From: Prochlorococcus sp. AG-442-M23
Lineage (GTDB): Bacteria > Cyanobacteriota > Cyanobacteriia > PCC-6307 > Cyanobiaceae
DNA: 64,000 nucleotides
Assembly: GCA_003209655.1 (NCBI GenBank)
Contig: QCPW01000005.1
Coordinates: 1 to 64,000, forward strand
Direction: 5' to 3'
In this document: positions 1 through 8,738 of the stretch, in pieces
How positions within the stretch are numbered: the stretch's first letter is position 1
How the letters are laid out: each line of letters starts with the position of its first letter
Position numbers and translations under genes: made by a program
The notes under the pieces: model-generated
Databases searched by the model: none
Told to the model about the DNA's origin: nothing
Seen by the model: only the letters and a program-made list of their open reading frames with translations

Positions 1-115
1 ATTAAAAAGTATAATTTATAAAATTACAACGCATTTTTTACAGAGAATAACAATAAAAAATCTTCAGATAAAAATACTTAAAAAATCTGAATGTTTTGAA
101 AGAAATTATTTTAAA

Positions 116-1498
116 ATGATAGAAAAAGGTCATGTAATTTCTGGATATATACCCTTTATTCCCCATAAAACGAGCATCATTATTTATAACTTTCTTGCTG
201 CAAATTATGGTTTAAGAGGTGATTTAAAAATTGCAATAGCTATCCTCGATTCAAAATTTCAAGTCTTAAGCAGCAAAACTTATAACTTTTCAATAAGAGA
301 TATATTTGTACTAGACCAAGAAAAATTTGCCAATGAATTTAAAAATATAAATGGCCAATATTGTATTGCTTTTGTTTTGAATGAAAAAATCCCAATTAAT
401 CATGCTGGCCATGGAGGACATCTCCGATTTTGGGGTGTTTGGGAAAACTTTTCATCATTCTCACATTCAATGCCTTTACCTTCTCCAATATCTTTTGCAA
501 GAAGTAAATTAAATAGACTTAAAAATCAATATCATGAGAGAATGATTTATCCTATAAATTCATTCACTGCATTACATTTTGGTCCTTTTTCAGAAAAGTT
601 ATGTATAAAAGAACGAGGAGATTTATCAGGTATTAGAAAAGTTCAGTATGGCTATACTGTACTAGTTGATAAAAATAAAAAAATTACCTCTTGTTTTCAT
701 AATAGTGAATTCAATAGGAACAAAAGACTTTTAAGTAGAAATATTGAACTTATTGAACATATTGTGCCTATCCCACCTTTAAATGGCATTGATATAGAAA
801 TGTTTTTTGGTGAATGTTCTTCCAAAGAATCTTTATTCGAGGCTAAATTATTAGAATATGATTATTCTAGTGATACTAAAACTTGTATAGAAAAAACAAT
901 ATTAGATCTTAAACAAATCAAATCTATTAAAGCTAGTGAAATATTCATCAACGAGGTTTCTAATAATCACGAGAGATGGATTGAACTTAAACCTAAATCT
1001 GGACTTCATGATTACTTTTTTATATCTTTATTTTATTTGGATGAGAAATATAAAATCTTATTTGATTGTGTTCATTCAGCCTATTTTAGCTCTAACCCTT
1101 ATGTAGCAAAAATAAATAAAAAGAAATTAAGAACATTAAAATTTGCACCTTTTCTTTTGAATCATAAAACTACCTCTAAAAAGAAAGAAAGAAAGATTTC
1201 ATTCTTATGTATTATTGGTGATGAGAATAAAGATATAAACGTCAGAATAAGAGTTTTTTCAAAAACCTCAAAAAACTTTGAATTAATTCATCAAAAGAAA
1301 ATAAAAAAAAGATGTGTTCATCATATTGATTTAAATAAAATTTTGGATAAAAATCTTTATAAAGATATAGAAGGGTTTTTAATTTGTCAGCTTGAAAGTG
1401 AAGAGGCAAATTTAAATTCTTATTTAATGCATTCAAATTATGATTTAAATTCAAAGAAGATCTCTGCATTAGCTGTAGACCATTTAACAGGAGGGTAG
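116..1498 (+). CDS. Unrecognised 460-aa protein of the surface-polysaccharide island
   Basis: I do not recognise this protein. It is soluble-looking, with no signal peptide and no membrane segment, and it is rich in Lys, Asn, Ile and Ser. Histidine/glycine-rich stretches occur early (NHAGHGGHLRFWG around residue 97). No Rossmann, GT-A/GT-B or hexapeptide signature is evident. The ATG at 116 has no strong Shine-Dalgarno sequence. It is a plus-strand singleton facing a minus-strand methyltransferase, in a stretch where nearly every other gene is a glycan-modifying enzyme, so a role in surface-glycan synthesis is plausible but only inferred from position. The gene could belong to an operon that begins before the window. 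Confidence 0.7.
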   Translation: MIEKGHVISGYIPFIPHKTSIIIYNFLAANYGLRGDLKIAIAILDSKFQVLSSKTYNFSIRDIFVLDQEKFANEFKNINGQYCIAFVLNEKIPINHAGHGGHLRFWGVWENFSSFSHSMPLPSPISFARSKLNRLKNQYHERMIYPINSFTALHFGPFSEKLCIKERGDLSGIRKVQYGYTVLVDKNKKITSCFHNSEFNRNKRLLSRNIELIEHIVPIPPLNGIDIEMFFGECSSKESLFEAKLLEYDYSSDTKTCIEKTILDLKQIKSIKASEIFINEVSNNHERWIELKPKSGLHDYFFISLFYLDEKYKILFDCVHSAYFSSNPYVAKINKKKLRTLKFAPFLLNHKTTSKKKERKISFLCIIGDENKDINVRIRVFSKTSKNFELIHQKKIKKRCVHHIDLNKILDKNLYKDIEGFLICQLESEEANLNSYLMHSNYDLNSKKISALAVDHLTGG

Positions 1499-1578
1499 AA
1501 AAGAAATATTTTTTTAAGAGTTAATAATTTCTTCAAATTTTTATCAAATTATCTTTGATGTTAAAAGGAAATTGACCT

Positions 1579-2511
1579 CTATTTCTTCGAAATGATACAT
1601 ACTAGTTCAGGAGCCAGATTAAATAATTTTAAAAACGGTTGAATTGGGTAGATAATAAATCTTAAAATCAATTTTAAATTCACTATATTTTTGCCTGAAT
1701 GTAATATAGCTGCATATAAAGAATCAATACGATTTATAGAGGATAAATATTCAACTTTAAAACCTGCATTATTTATAATAATTTCTAGTGCCTGCTTATT
1801 GTATAAGTGCACATGTATTGGAGGATCCCATCCATACCATTTTTCCTTAAAAACATATCTCCATATGGAATTTACATTTGGAATAAAAATAATAACTTTA
1901 GTATTATTTGATATGTTTTTATGTAAAATAGACAAGAAATTATATGGATTAAGAATATGTTCGAAAACATGATTTAGTGTCACATAATCAACTTCTGAAG
2001 CATATTGCATAGATAATTTAGAATTTATATCACTTTCTATCATTTTTACACCAATTCGTTTTGCAAAATTTATTGAACTTTTATTTTGTTCAATAGAAAT
2101 AACATCAAATCCTTTTTCTTTTGCAGCTAATGAAAAAAACCCGTTACCAGCTCCTAAATCAAGTATTTTTCTTCCGCGAATCATATTTAAATAAGGAAAG
2201 TCTTCTTCGCCAAATTTTAAAATATTTCTTAAAGTGTTTTTAAAATTTTTTTTGTTCTGATAGTGATCTTTAATCTTAAAAAGAAGATTTACTATTTTTT
2301 TATTAGAAATATTTTTTTCTTTTTCTTTATTTAAAAAATTATAATGATTTGAAATAGTTTTAATGTCTGGAGTAGGAAATAGGCTTATAACTTTGCAATC
2401 CAAACATTCACCATAAGAATAAGATTTTTCAGTTAAACGAATATTTTCTTTACAATTAGAAACTAATTTAATAAAATTACTTTTTTTACAAATAGGACAG
2501 AAAGGTTTCAT
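1579..2511 (-). CDS. Zinc-ribbon class I SAM-dependent methyltransferase
   Basis: A 310-aa predicted methyltransferase. The N-terminus carries a Cys4 zinc-ribbon pattern (C5-x2-C8 and C36-x2-C39). A class I Rossmann domain follows, with SAM motif I LDLGAGNG at residues 117-124, an acidic residue ending strand 2 (VISIEQN), and HVFEHILNP as the post-motif typical of the Methyltransf_23 family. Proteins of this build methylate NDP-sugars or glycan ends in O-antigen and capsule clusters. The substrate cannot be read from the sequence. A second zinc-ribbon methyltransferase lies 3.4 kb away (5954-6994), so two separate methylations of the same glycan are possible. Confidence 0.85.
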   Translation of the reverse strand: MKPFCPICKKSNFIKLVSNCKENIRLTEKSYSYGECLDCKVISLFPTPDIKTISNHYNFLNKEKEKNISNKKIVNLLFKIKDHYQNKKNFKNTLRNILKFGEEDFPYLNMIRGRKILDLGAGNGFFSLAAKEKGFDVISIEQNKSSINFAKRIGVKMIESDINSKLSMQYASEVDYVTLNHVFEHILNPYNFLSILHKNISNNTKVIIFIPNVNSIWRYVFKEKWYGWDPPIHVHLYNKQALEIIINNAGFKVEYLSSINRIDSLYAAILHSGKNIVNLKLILRFIIYPIQPFLKLFNLAPELVCIISKK

Positions 2512-2695
2512 TAATATATTTATGGCAAAATTAGTATTTTTATATATTAATAAATAAATATATAAAAATAGTTGTAAAATTTAGATTAATTCTTATTTTG
2601 ATTCAAAAATAATCTTATTAATGTTTTAAAACCAAGTTTATATTTTTGGCTTAATTATTAATTTTGTCTTTTCTTGATTTTCTAGTGTTATTAAA

Positions 2696-3520
2696 TTAAT
2701 ATTTTATCGAAAGTAAATCATATAAGTCCTTACGAGATTTTTTGACCATAATAAAATTTGGACCAATTAAATCATCTAGATCCCATTTATATTTTTCATG
2801 AAAATTAACCCCATTTGGATAAAGCTTGCCAATATAGTAATCGTTAGAGTAATCATTGAAATAATCTTTTAAAAAATATTTAGCAAATAAGTTTGCTTTC
2901 CCATACTCAAATTGTATTACATTGATTCGGGAAATTACTCTCTTAAATCCTTTTAAAACTTCTGATTCATATCCCTCTGTGTCTATTTTTAATAATGAAA
3001 TTTCACTAAGGTCATAATTATTTTTTAAAAATTCATGACCGGTTATTATTTTGACTGAGACATAATTACGATTTTCTTTATTTGTTAAATGACTATTATC
3101 TAATAATAATGTAGAGAGTTTATTATCTTTTGGGACGAGCATCTTTTCTTCGCTAACATCACTTCCTAGAGCAAAATTAAAGGTTTTAATGTCCTTATTT
3201 GATACTCTTTTTTGTAAATCGATAAATGTCTCAGGGACTGGTTCAAATGCAAAAATTAAGCATTTTTTATTTATATCTCTAGCTAATAATGAGTAGGTCC
3301 CAATATTTGCCCCCACATCGAATATAGAATTCAGATTATTACTTTGATTTAAAGTATTTAATAAAAATAATTCTCCATTATTTTTGCAATCATAATTAAG
3401 ATTTTCATATATGGAGTGATAAGTTATTGCAAATTTATCTAGTATTTTAAGTAATTTATTATTTCTATTCCTTGGGATAGACTTTTGCAAGTATGGGAAT
3501 AATTTTCTCCAGAAAAACAT
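2696..3520 (-). CDS. FkbM-family SAM-dependent methyltransferase
   Basis: A 274-aa protein of the FkbM methyltransferase family. SAM motif I is FDVGANIGTYS at about residues 67-77, followed by FEPVPETF (strand 2) and the family hallmark LLKIDTEGYE near residue 180. FkbM-type enzymes O-methylate sugars or polyketides and are common in surface-glycan loci. I place the start at the ATG at 3520. A TTG two codons upstream (3526) is in frame but adds nothing to the fold. The neighbours are other glycan modifiers. The acceptor is unknown. Confidence 0.87.
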   Translation of the reverse strand: MFFWRKLFPYLQKSIPRNRNNKLLKILDKFAITYHSIYENLNYDCKNNGELFLLNTLNQSNNLNSIFDVGANIGTYSLLARDINKKCLIFAFEPVPETFIDLQKRVSNKDIKTFNFALGSDVSEEKMLVPKDNKLSTLLLDNSHLTNKENRNYVSVKIITGHEFLKNNYDLSEISLLKIDTEGYESEVLKGFKRVISRINVIQFEYGKANLFAKYFLKDYFNDYSNDYYIGKLYPNGVNFHEKYKWDLDDLIGPNFIMVKKSRKDLYDLLSIKY

Positions 3521-3836
3521 ATTCAATATTTTTAAAACTTATTATAAAGTAATCTGAACTTTTAGAATCTTTATTTGAAGATATTTCCTTAATTCTTGAA
3601 AAAAATTTCAAATCAAAATTAATTATCAAACATAAATATATAGAGACTTTATTGGGGTTTCTGAATATAAGAAAAATTTGAGACCTGAGATAAGGTCATC
3701 AAGAAGGCTAAAGAATTTATTTACTTTCTATCCTATTAGGCATTAAAGGGATAAGGGTTTAAAATAGATCAGAGCCATTATTTGTTTTCTTTAAATAGTT
3801 TAATAAAAAAATTAATGTTTTATTTCAATTTAATTT
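3521..3836. other. Divergent intergenic region with no recognised gene
   Basis: This 316-bp gap separates the minus-strand FkbM gene from a plus-strand putative glycosyltransferase, so both promoters must lie here. The middle (about 3650-3770) is less AT-rich than the flanks and contains a weak hairpin, GACCT-GAGATA-AGGTC, at 3682-3697. I see no open reading frame or known RNA in it. It could be residue of a lost gene. Confidence 0.5.
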
Positions 3837-4961
3837 ATGTATAAACTTGCCCTAGTTAAAGAAGCTTGTTATCAAGACCTTTGGGTTTGCGACAAATCTA
3901 AGGGGTTAAAAAAATTATTATATTCAACTCTTTTAAGAACAGGTCCAATTGCACTTCTAGATGTTTTTAAGGGTGATTTTTTTATTTTGGAGACTAATAG
4001 ATCAAAACCTGCGAAAAACTTAAGAAGGAGGCAAGTACATCATTTGTCAGAAAAAGATTATATAGAAATTGAAAATACCAAATCTAAAATCTTTGAACAA
4101 ACTCCTAGAGAAACAGCTAAAAGTCCAGATGAAATTGATTGGCAAAAATACGATATTGTTATAAGTATTAATTTTGCAGTACCAATAAAAATTAGAAAAA
4201 AGTACAAAAATTTAGTATGGATATGTCTTACAGGAGAGGGTAAATATCCTGTTGGTCTAAATTACTGGGATTATTTAATTTCTCATAATTGTCCTTCATC
4301 TCCATGCTTAAATGGCTCAATAATAGATATGCCATATACATTAATTTCATCAAATTTTTTAATTAAGAATTTTAATAAAGGAGAGAAGAAAAATGGTTTA
4401 TATTTTGAAGTAAATAGTTTTAATAATATTGCGCCTAAATCTAATATAAATAGATTGCCTAATTCATTTAGGCATTTAAACATTCCATTAAGATTCCATG
4501 ATGGAGATATGAAATCACATATTGAAAAATTAATTTCTTCAAAATATTTTGTTAAGTATAAGGGCAGATCATTAAGAGGAAATAGTTTTATTGAGGCGAT
4601 CGCCTCAGAATGTGTTTGTTTTTTAAGCTTTTCAGATTGTTATGGTAAGCTTAATCTTCCTAGATTTTGTTATTATTCCAATCTCAATGAATTAGTAGAA
4701 AAGATAAAATTTTTAGAAAAAAATGATAATCATAGACTGAGATTAATCTCTGAACAAAAATTAGTGCTCGATGCAATTATAGCTAATGTAGATTTACAAT
4801 TTGATCAAGCAATTACATTAAAAAGAAATAATAATAAGAAAAATTTTAATATAAAAGAAAGAATATTTAAATTGTTTTCATATATTTATTATTCTTTATT
4901 AGTAAGAATAAAAATACATGGTATTGACTCTTTTGATTTCCTACCGCCTATGCATGAGTAA
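3837..4961 (+). CDS. Putative glycosyltransferase-like protein, 374 aa
   Basis: Family not assigned with certainty. The C-terminal third resembles the donor-binding half of exostosin- or GT4-like transferases: a KYKGRSLRGNSF stretch, then EAIASECVCF and YYSNLNELVEKI, the usual order for a nucleotide-sugar site followed by a 'pick the visible monster' helix. The N-terminal half has no clear motif. There is no signal peptide. The gene stands alone on the plus strand among minus-strand glycan genes. A 16-bp perfect palindrome containing the cyanobacterial HIP1 octamer lies inside it at 4592-4607. Function by context: transfer of a sugar during surface-glycan synthesis. Confidence 0.65.
   Translation: MYKLALVKEACYQDLWVCDKSKGLKKLLYSTLLRTGPIALLDVFKGDFFILETNRSKPAKNLRRRQVHHLSEKDYIEIENTKSKIFEQTPRETAKSPDEIDWQKYDIVISINFAVPIKIRKKYKNLVWICLTGEGKYPVGLNYWDYLISHNCPSSPCLNGSIIDMPYTLISSNFLIKNFNKGEKKNGLYFEVNSFNNIAPKSNINRLPNSFRHLNIPLRFHDGDMKSHIEKLISSKYFVKYKGRSLRGNSFIEAIASECVCFLSFSDCYGKLNLPRFCYYSNLNELVEKIKFLEKNDNHRLRLISEQKLVLDAIIANVDLQFDQAITLKRNNNKKNFNIKERIFKLFSYIYYSLLVRIKIHGIDSFDFLPPMHE
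4592..4607. repeat. 16-bp perfect palindrome containing a HIP1 octamer
   Basis: TGAGGCGATCGCCTCA reads the same on both strands and contains GCGATCGC, the highly iterated palindrome (HIP1) that is abundant in many cyanobacteria. It lies within the coding sequence at 3837-4961. It is strikingly GC-rich for this DNA, and I noticed no second copy in the window. Confidence 0.85.
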
Positions 4962-4979
4962 TTAAATCTATATTAATAT

Positions 4980-5951
4980 TTACCAATAACAACCATCTTC
5001 AACGTTTTTGTATACCTTTTCATTAGAAGGATAAACCCAGTATTTATTATACATTTTTCTGAAATCTTCAATTTCGTCCCATCTTCTCCCTTTTATGCCA
5101 AAAAGTATTTGCACTGCTCCCCCAAGATGAATAGATTTCTTACCACCTTTTTTTAGACGAGCAGCTAATGGCATGCCATAAGCTCCGCAACCAATTATTG
5201 CTACTTCGAAATCTATTTCAAGTGCTTGGTTAGTCATTCTACTTAATATCTCAAACCAATTTTGAGACTGATAGCAACTTCCTGGATATGTAATTGGTGT
5301 TCTTAAAGTCTTTAATTCAAATTCAGGCAAAATATTTTTATTTTTAAAAAGTAGTTTTCTTTTGTTATTAAATTGACTCTCTATTATTGAAGAAAAAGGA
5401 TGAATAACCAAGACTTTTTTACCTTCAAGAGCGAGAGTCCAAGGTTTAGATGAGAAGTATGGTTCGAGCATAATTAAATCGCAGACTTTTGCTTTAGATA
5501 AATATCTTTTATATTTATTTTCTCCCTCTACCCATGAACCGAGTAAATCAATTTCTTTCATAGATCTAATCATTTCTTTTTTAAAAAGATCAATGCTTTC
5601 TTCAGAAACAGGGAAAAAACCAGAAAGTTTATGGATATTATTCAAACGACAATTTTCTGAATAAGGGTATGCAGATGTTTCTGCCCATTGATAAATTTTT
5701 TCTAATTTATTCATTTTTATAATATTTTCATATCTAAATAGCGTATTTAATTCTGTATATCCAAATCTTGAAATCATGAAGGGATTTTTATTTTTTAATT
5801 TTTCAAAAATATAAGTTGATGTTTTTTTATTTGATAAAGAATTATTTGTTATTGAAAGTAATTTTATATTTTTTGAATAGTCATATAAGTTTTTTCTAAT
5901 AAATGGTTTTAAAAAAAATCTTAAAAGCTTTCTTAATATCTTTAAAATCAT
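4980..5951 (-). CDS. GT-D-fold-like glycosyltransferase (DUF1792-like)
   Basis: A 323-aa protein whose motif FMISRFGYTEL (about residues 58-68) matches the arginine-phenylalanine-glycine-x2-glutamate signature of the GT-D glycosyltransferase fold (DUF1792 type, first described for a streptococcal adhesin glycosyltransferase). A late glycine motif, IIGCGAYGMPLA, near residue 255 followed by HLGGAVQILFGIKG is also typical of that family. No signal peptide is seen. The first 22 residues are very basic and hydrophobic and may bind the membrane. It lies 2 bp from the methyltransferase gene at 5954-6994 and is probably co-transcribed with it. Donor and acceptor are unknown. Confidence 0.7.
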   Translation of the reverse strand: MILKILRKLLRFFLKPFIRKNLYDYSKNIKLLSITNNSLSNKKTSTYIFEKLKNKNPFMISRFGYTELNTLFRYENIIKMNKLEKIYQWAETSAYPYSENCRLNNIHKLSGFFPVSEESIDLFKKEMIRSMKEIDLLGSWVEGENKYKRYLSKAKVCDLIMLEPYFSSKPWTLALEGKKVLVIHPFSSIIESQFNNKRKLLFKNKNILPEFELKTLRTPITYPGSCYQSQNWFEILSRMTNQALEIDFEVAIIGCGAYGMPLAARLKKGGKKSIHLGGAVQILFGIKGRRWDEIEDFRKMYNKYWVYPSNEKVYKNVEDGCYW

Positions 5952-5953
5952 AT

Positions 5954-6994
5954 TTATTTTTTAATTTTATATTTCTCATTAGTTATCCGTGCCAATTGAG
6001 TCTCACCTCCTAATTTAGCAGTAGAGAAAATTATTTTTAAAAATATTTTTGGTGAAAATAAGAAGTCTGCCATAACCAAAATAATTGTAAAAATTGGGAC
6101 TAGATTTTTATTTAATTTGTACTTTATAAATGCCTCAATTGATTTAGGATTTTGTGCTTTTCTTAAAAACCTATAAGAAAAAAACATAAAAAGAAAATTT
6201 TTGAGAGAAAATGGTTCAACTTTATGTTCTATAATTTTTAGATTGTTAAGTCCACAAAATTTAATAAAGGTTTTCTTAGACCATCTACCAATATGATTAG
6301 GTGGCATATCAAGTAATGCTCCATTGATTTCATTAAATTCGATTATTTTTTCATTAGGAACAGCTATTAAAAGTTCCCCATTTTTACTTAATAGTTTTTT
6401 TAATCTACCTATTAATTTATGGACATTATCTAAATGTTCTAGTACTTGAAATAAACATATAAAATCATACTTATTATAAGGCATTTTATTTTGCTCATCT
6501 TTAATATCTATCGATAAACACTTTATGCCAAAACCCTCAATTTTTGATTTACCAAATTTAGAATACTCTATTGCAGTTATTAAACTTTTAGTAGTTATTC
6601 TTTTGTTAACTAATTTCCGAACAAATGCACCATCTCCAGAACCTATTTCAAGAATCTTTGGGTTTCTAAACTTTGAATTTTTAATAATTTCAATACTTTT
6701 AAAAAATTCCCATCTATTTTGAGGATATTTGTTCGTATTTGAAAAAATAAGATCATAAAACTTTTTGTCACCAGCAATGTAGGGAAAACTATATACAAAA
6801 TTACACTCTTCGCATTTATTTATATAAACATTAGATGATTTTTGCAAAGAATAAATATGTTCTTTAAGCTTTTCATACTTATCTCTATTTACTAATGGAT
6901 TTAAAAAATGAGAAGCTTGTTCAGAACACGAAGCTTTCCATATTTGAGTAGCGGTATTGCAAAAGCATAAAGGGCAAGTAGAAAAACTTCTCAT
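5954..6994 (-). CDS. Zinc-ribbon class I SAM-dependent methyltransferase
   Basis: A 346-aa predicted methyltransferase. Near the N-terminus are two Cys pairs, CPLC and, about 50 residues later, CEEC, which form a zinc ribbon. SAM motif I is ILEIGSGDGAF, followed by AIEYSK and the methyltransferase post-motif FQVLEHLDN. The C-terminal 90 residues are hydrophobic and basic (AFIKYKLNKN, FTIILVMADFLF) and may lie against the membrane. The start is placed at the ATG at 6994. A TTG three codons upstream (7003) is the alternative. It is tightly linked to the GT-D-like gene downstream. Likely role: C- or O-methylation of a sugar or glycan end. Confidence 0.85.
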   Translation of the reverse strand: MRSFSTCPLCFCNTATQIWKASCSEQASHFLNPLVNRDKYEKLKEHIYSLQKSSNVYINKCEECNFVYSFPYIAGDKKFYDLIFSNTNKYPQNRWEFFKSIEIIKNSKFRNPKILEIGSGDGAFVRKLVNKRITTKSLITAIEYSKFGKSKIEGFGIKCLSIDIKDEQNKMPYNKYDFICLFQVLEHLDNVHKLIGRLKKLLSKNGELLIAVPNEKIIEFNEINGALLDMPPNHIGRWSKKTFIKFCGLNNLKIIEHKVEPFSLKNFLFMFFSYRFLRKAQNPKSIEAFIKYKLNKNLVPIFTIILVMADFLFSPKIFLKIIFSTAKLGGETQLARITNEKYKIKK

Positions 6995-7236
6995 AGATTT
7001 CAATTTTTAATGAAATATAAATGCATTTACCTTTAATCGTTTTGATATACCGGTATTAAACTTACATTAATATGACTTAAGCAAAATAGAAAGGAAATTA
7101 TTTGTCAGTTATTGTAAATGTTAATATTAAGCTACAATGAAATTTTTATTGGTTGATAAATCCTTAATAGAAGTTACTTATAAAATCAAAAACTTTCTTT
7201 ATTATTAAGAAATTAAGTTATAGTTGGGATCTGAAA

Positions 7237-7827
7237 TTATTCTTCTTCCCAAAATTTAACTTTCTTAGTACAAACTGCATCGAAGTACATTTTATTAGTT
7301 TTTATATAATTTTTTAAATCTAAACATGTTGTATGTGGATGACCCTGTAATTCTGGAGAAACAAAACACAATTTAAATTTATTTTTTTTTAGGATTTTAT
7401 AAATTTCAAAATCTATTGGAAATTTTGTAAAAAAATCAATCCAAACCCAACTTAATTTATCTTTTAAAGATAAAACTGTATTAATAGATTCATATTCTGA
7501 TAACCTTACGGCACATCTCTTCTCTCCAGTTTTTATTGTTTTTACAATGTATGGAAATGATTGATCAAGAATGAAAAAATTATCTTTTTTGAAATTATTC
7601 ATTGTTTTAATCAATTCTTCCTCTAAACCATCTTCTTTTACATTCAATACTAAAGTTCCATGCATATAAAAGGATAACCATTCATTAAAGTCAACGTAAT
7701 CTGAAAATGGATCATGGCCGATAATTAAATTTTTATCATTAGATCTAATATCAACTTCAACTCCTATTCTTTTATCTAAATTTTTTAGTTTATTAATAGA
7801 ATTTATTCTATGGGCAATTATTTCCAA
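7237..7827 (-). CDS. Glycerophosphodiester phosphodiesterase-like TIM-barrel protein
   Basis: A 196-aa protein with the catalytic pattern of the GDPD/PI-PLC-like superfamily in order: H6-R7 (AHR), E24 and D26 (GVEVDIR), and H38 (IGHD). It is shorter than a typical GDPD (about 240 aa) and lacks the ENT motif after the first His. The only possible start is the TTG at 7827. An in-frame ATG-TAA pair sits directly upstream at 7828-7833. It follows the GT2 gene by 11 bp, so the two are probably co-transcribed. Hydrolysis or transfer of a phosphodiester on a glycan or its precursor is inferred from fold and context. No activity is proved. Confidence 0.72.
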   Translation of the reverse strand: MEIIAHRINSINKLKNLDKRIGVEVDIRSNDKNLIIGHDPFSDYVDFNEWLSFYMHGTLVLNVKEDGLEEELIKTMNNFKKDNFFILDQSFPYIVKTIKTGEKRCAVRLSEYESINTVLSLKDKLSWVWIDFFTKFPIDFEIYKILKKNKFKLCFVSPELQGHPHTTCLDLKNYIKTNKMYFDAVCTKKVKFWEEE

Positions 7828-7838
7828 TTACATTAAAT

Positions 7839-8537
7839 TTAATTATTAAACTTTAATTTAAAGCTATATTTGATTGTCTGCAATATGAATTTAATCCTTG
7901 AAACACAATTTATATTCCATTTAGAATGCCCTGATATCCTTGGCAGAAAATCAACATTTATCCTTTTTATTTTATAATTATTTTTTTTTGCTAAGTAATA
8001 GGAATATAAATCTAAAGAAAAATCCCTAGGTGGGTTAATCCAGGAATTAAAAAATTTTTTAGGAAAAATTGTTGGTTGTGCATTAACATCGTAAATTAAT
8101 TTTCCTAGTAAAAATGTTTCAAATAAACTCATTCCAAACGTGAAAATTTGATCATAAATAGGTCTGTTCTTTCTATTACCTTTAATAAAGATATTTTGTC
8201 CTTCAGATATATTTTCATATTCTTTAAAAGCTTTAATACAATCAAGTGGATCTGTTTGAAGATCTGCATGTGTCCAGCCTATTATTTTACCTTTACAAAG
8301 ACTTAAGCCTTTTAAAATACCCCCACCATATCCAAGGTTTTTTTCTAAATTAATATATTTTGCATGGGGATATTTAATTATAAGTTCAGAAATTATGTTT
8401 TTGGTATTATCTGTTGAGCCATTATTTACAAGGATTAATTCAATCTTATTATCTACAAAAAGATTTTTTGTTCTTTCAAGTATTAATTTAATTGTTCCTT
8501 CTTCATTAAAGCAAGGAATTACTATAGAGTATTTCAT
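7839..8537 (-). CDS. GT2-family glycosyltransferase
   Basis: A GT-A-fold family 2 glycosyltransferase of 232 aa. It begins YSIVIPCFNEEGTI and has the donor-site motifs VNNGSTDNT, NLGYGGGILKGL and WTHADLQTDP. It resembles dolichol-phosphate-mannose-synthase-type GT2 enzymes (the aDLQ variant of DxD) but has no C-terminal membrane domain. The ATG at 8537 is preferred because the family motif begins right after it. The frame stays open 25 codons further up, to an ATG at 8612. The GDPD-like gene follows. Likely sugar transfer from an NDP-sugar onto a lipid carrier or growing glycan. Confidence 0.87.
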   Translation of the reverse strand: MKYSIVIPCFNEEGTIKLILERTKNLFVDNKIELILVNNGSTDNTKNIISELIIKYPHAKYINLEKNLGYGGGILKGLSLCKGKIIGWTHADLQTDPLDCIKAFKEYENISEGQNIFIKGNRKNRPIYDQIFTFGMSLFETFLLGKLIYDVNAQPTIFPKKFFNSWINPPRDFSLDLYSYYLAKKNNYKIKRINVDFLPRISGHSKWNINCVSRIKFILQTIKYSFKLKFNN

Positions 8538-8738
8538 TTTTAATCTTTTAGAAACTAATAATCTATTTATATAAGGTTTAGAATATAGCAAAGTTTTAGT
8601 AATAAAAAACAAAATATATTTTTAATTAATTATATAGAAAAGATTGATAGAAAATTTTATTAAAAAGTTATGATTTGGATATTTCAAAAAAATTCATTTA
8701 TTATCTTTTATATTAAATATAAAAAATTATCACCTTAC

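Noticed and set aside
3682-3697. GACCT-GAGATA-AGGTC hairpin as a small RNA or riboswitch
   Set aside because: Only 5 bp, no T run and no match to a known RNA family.
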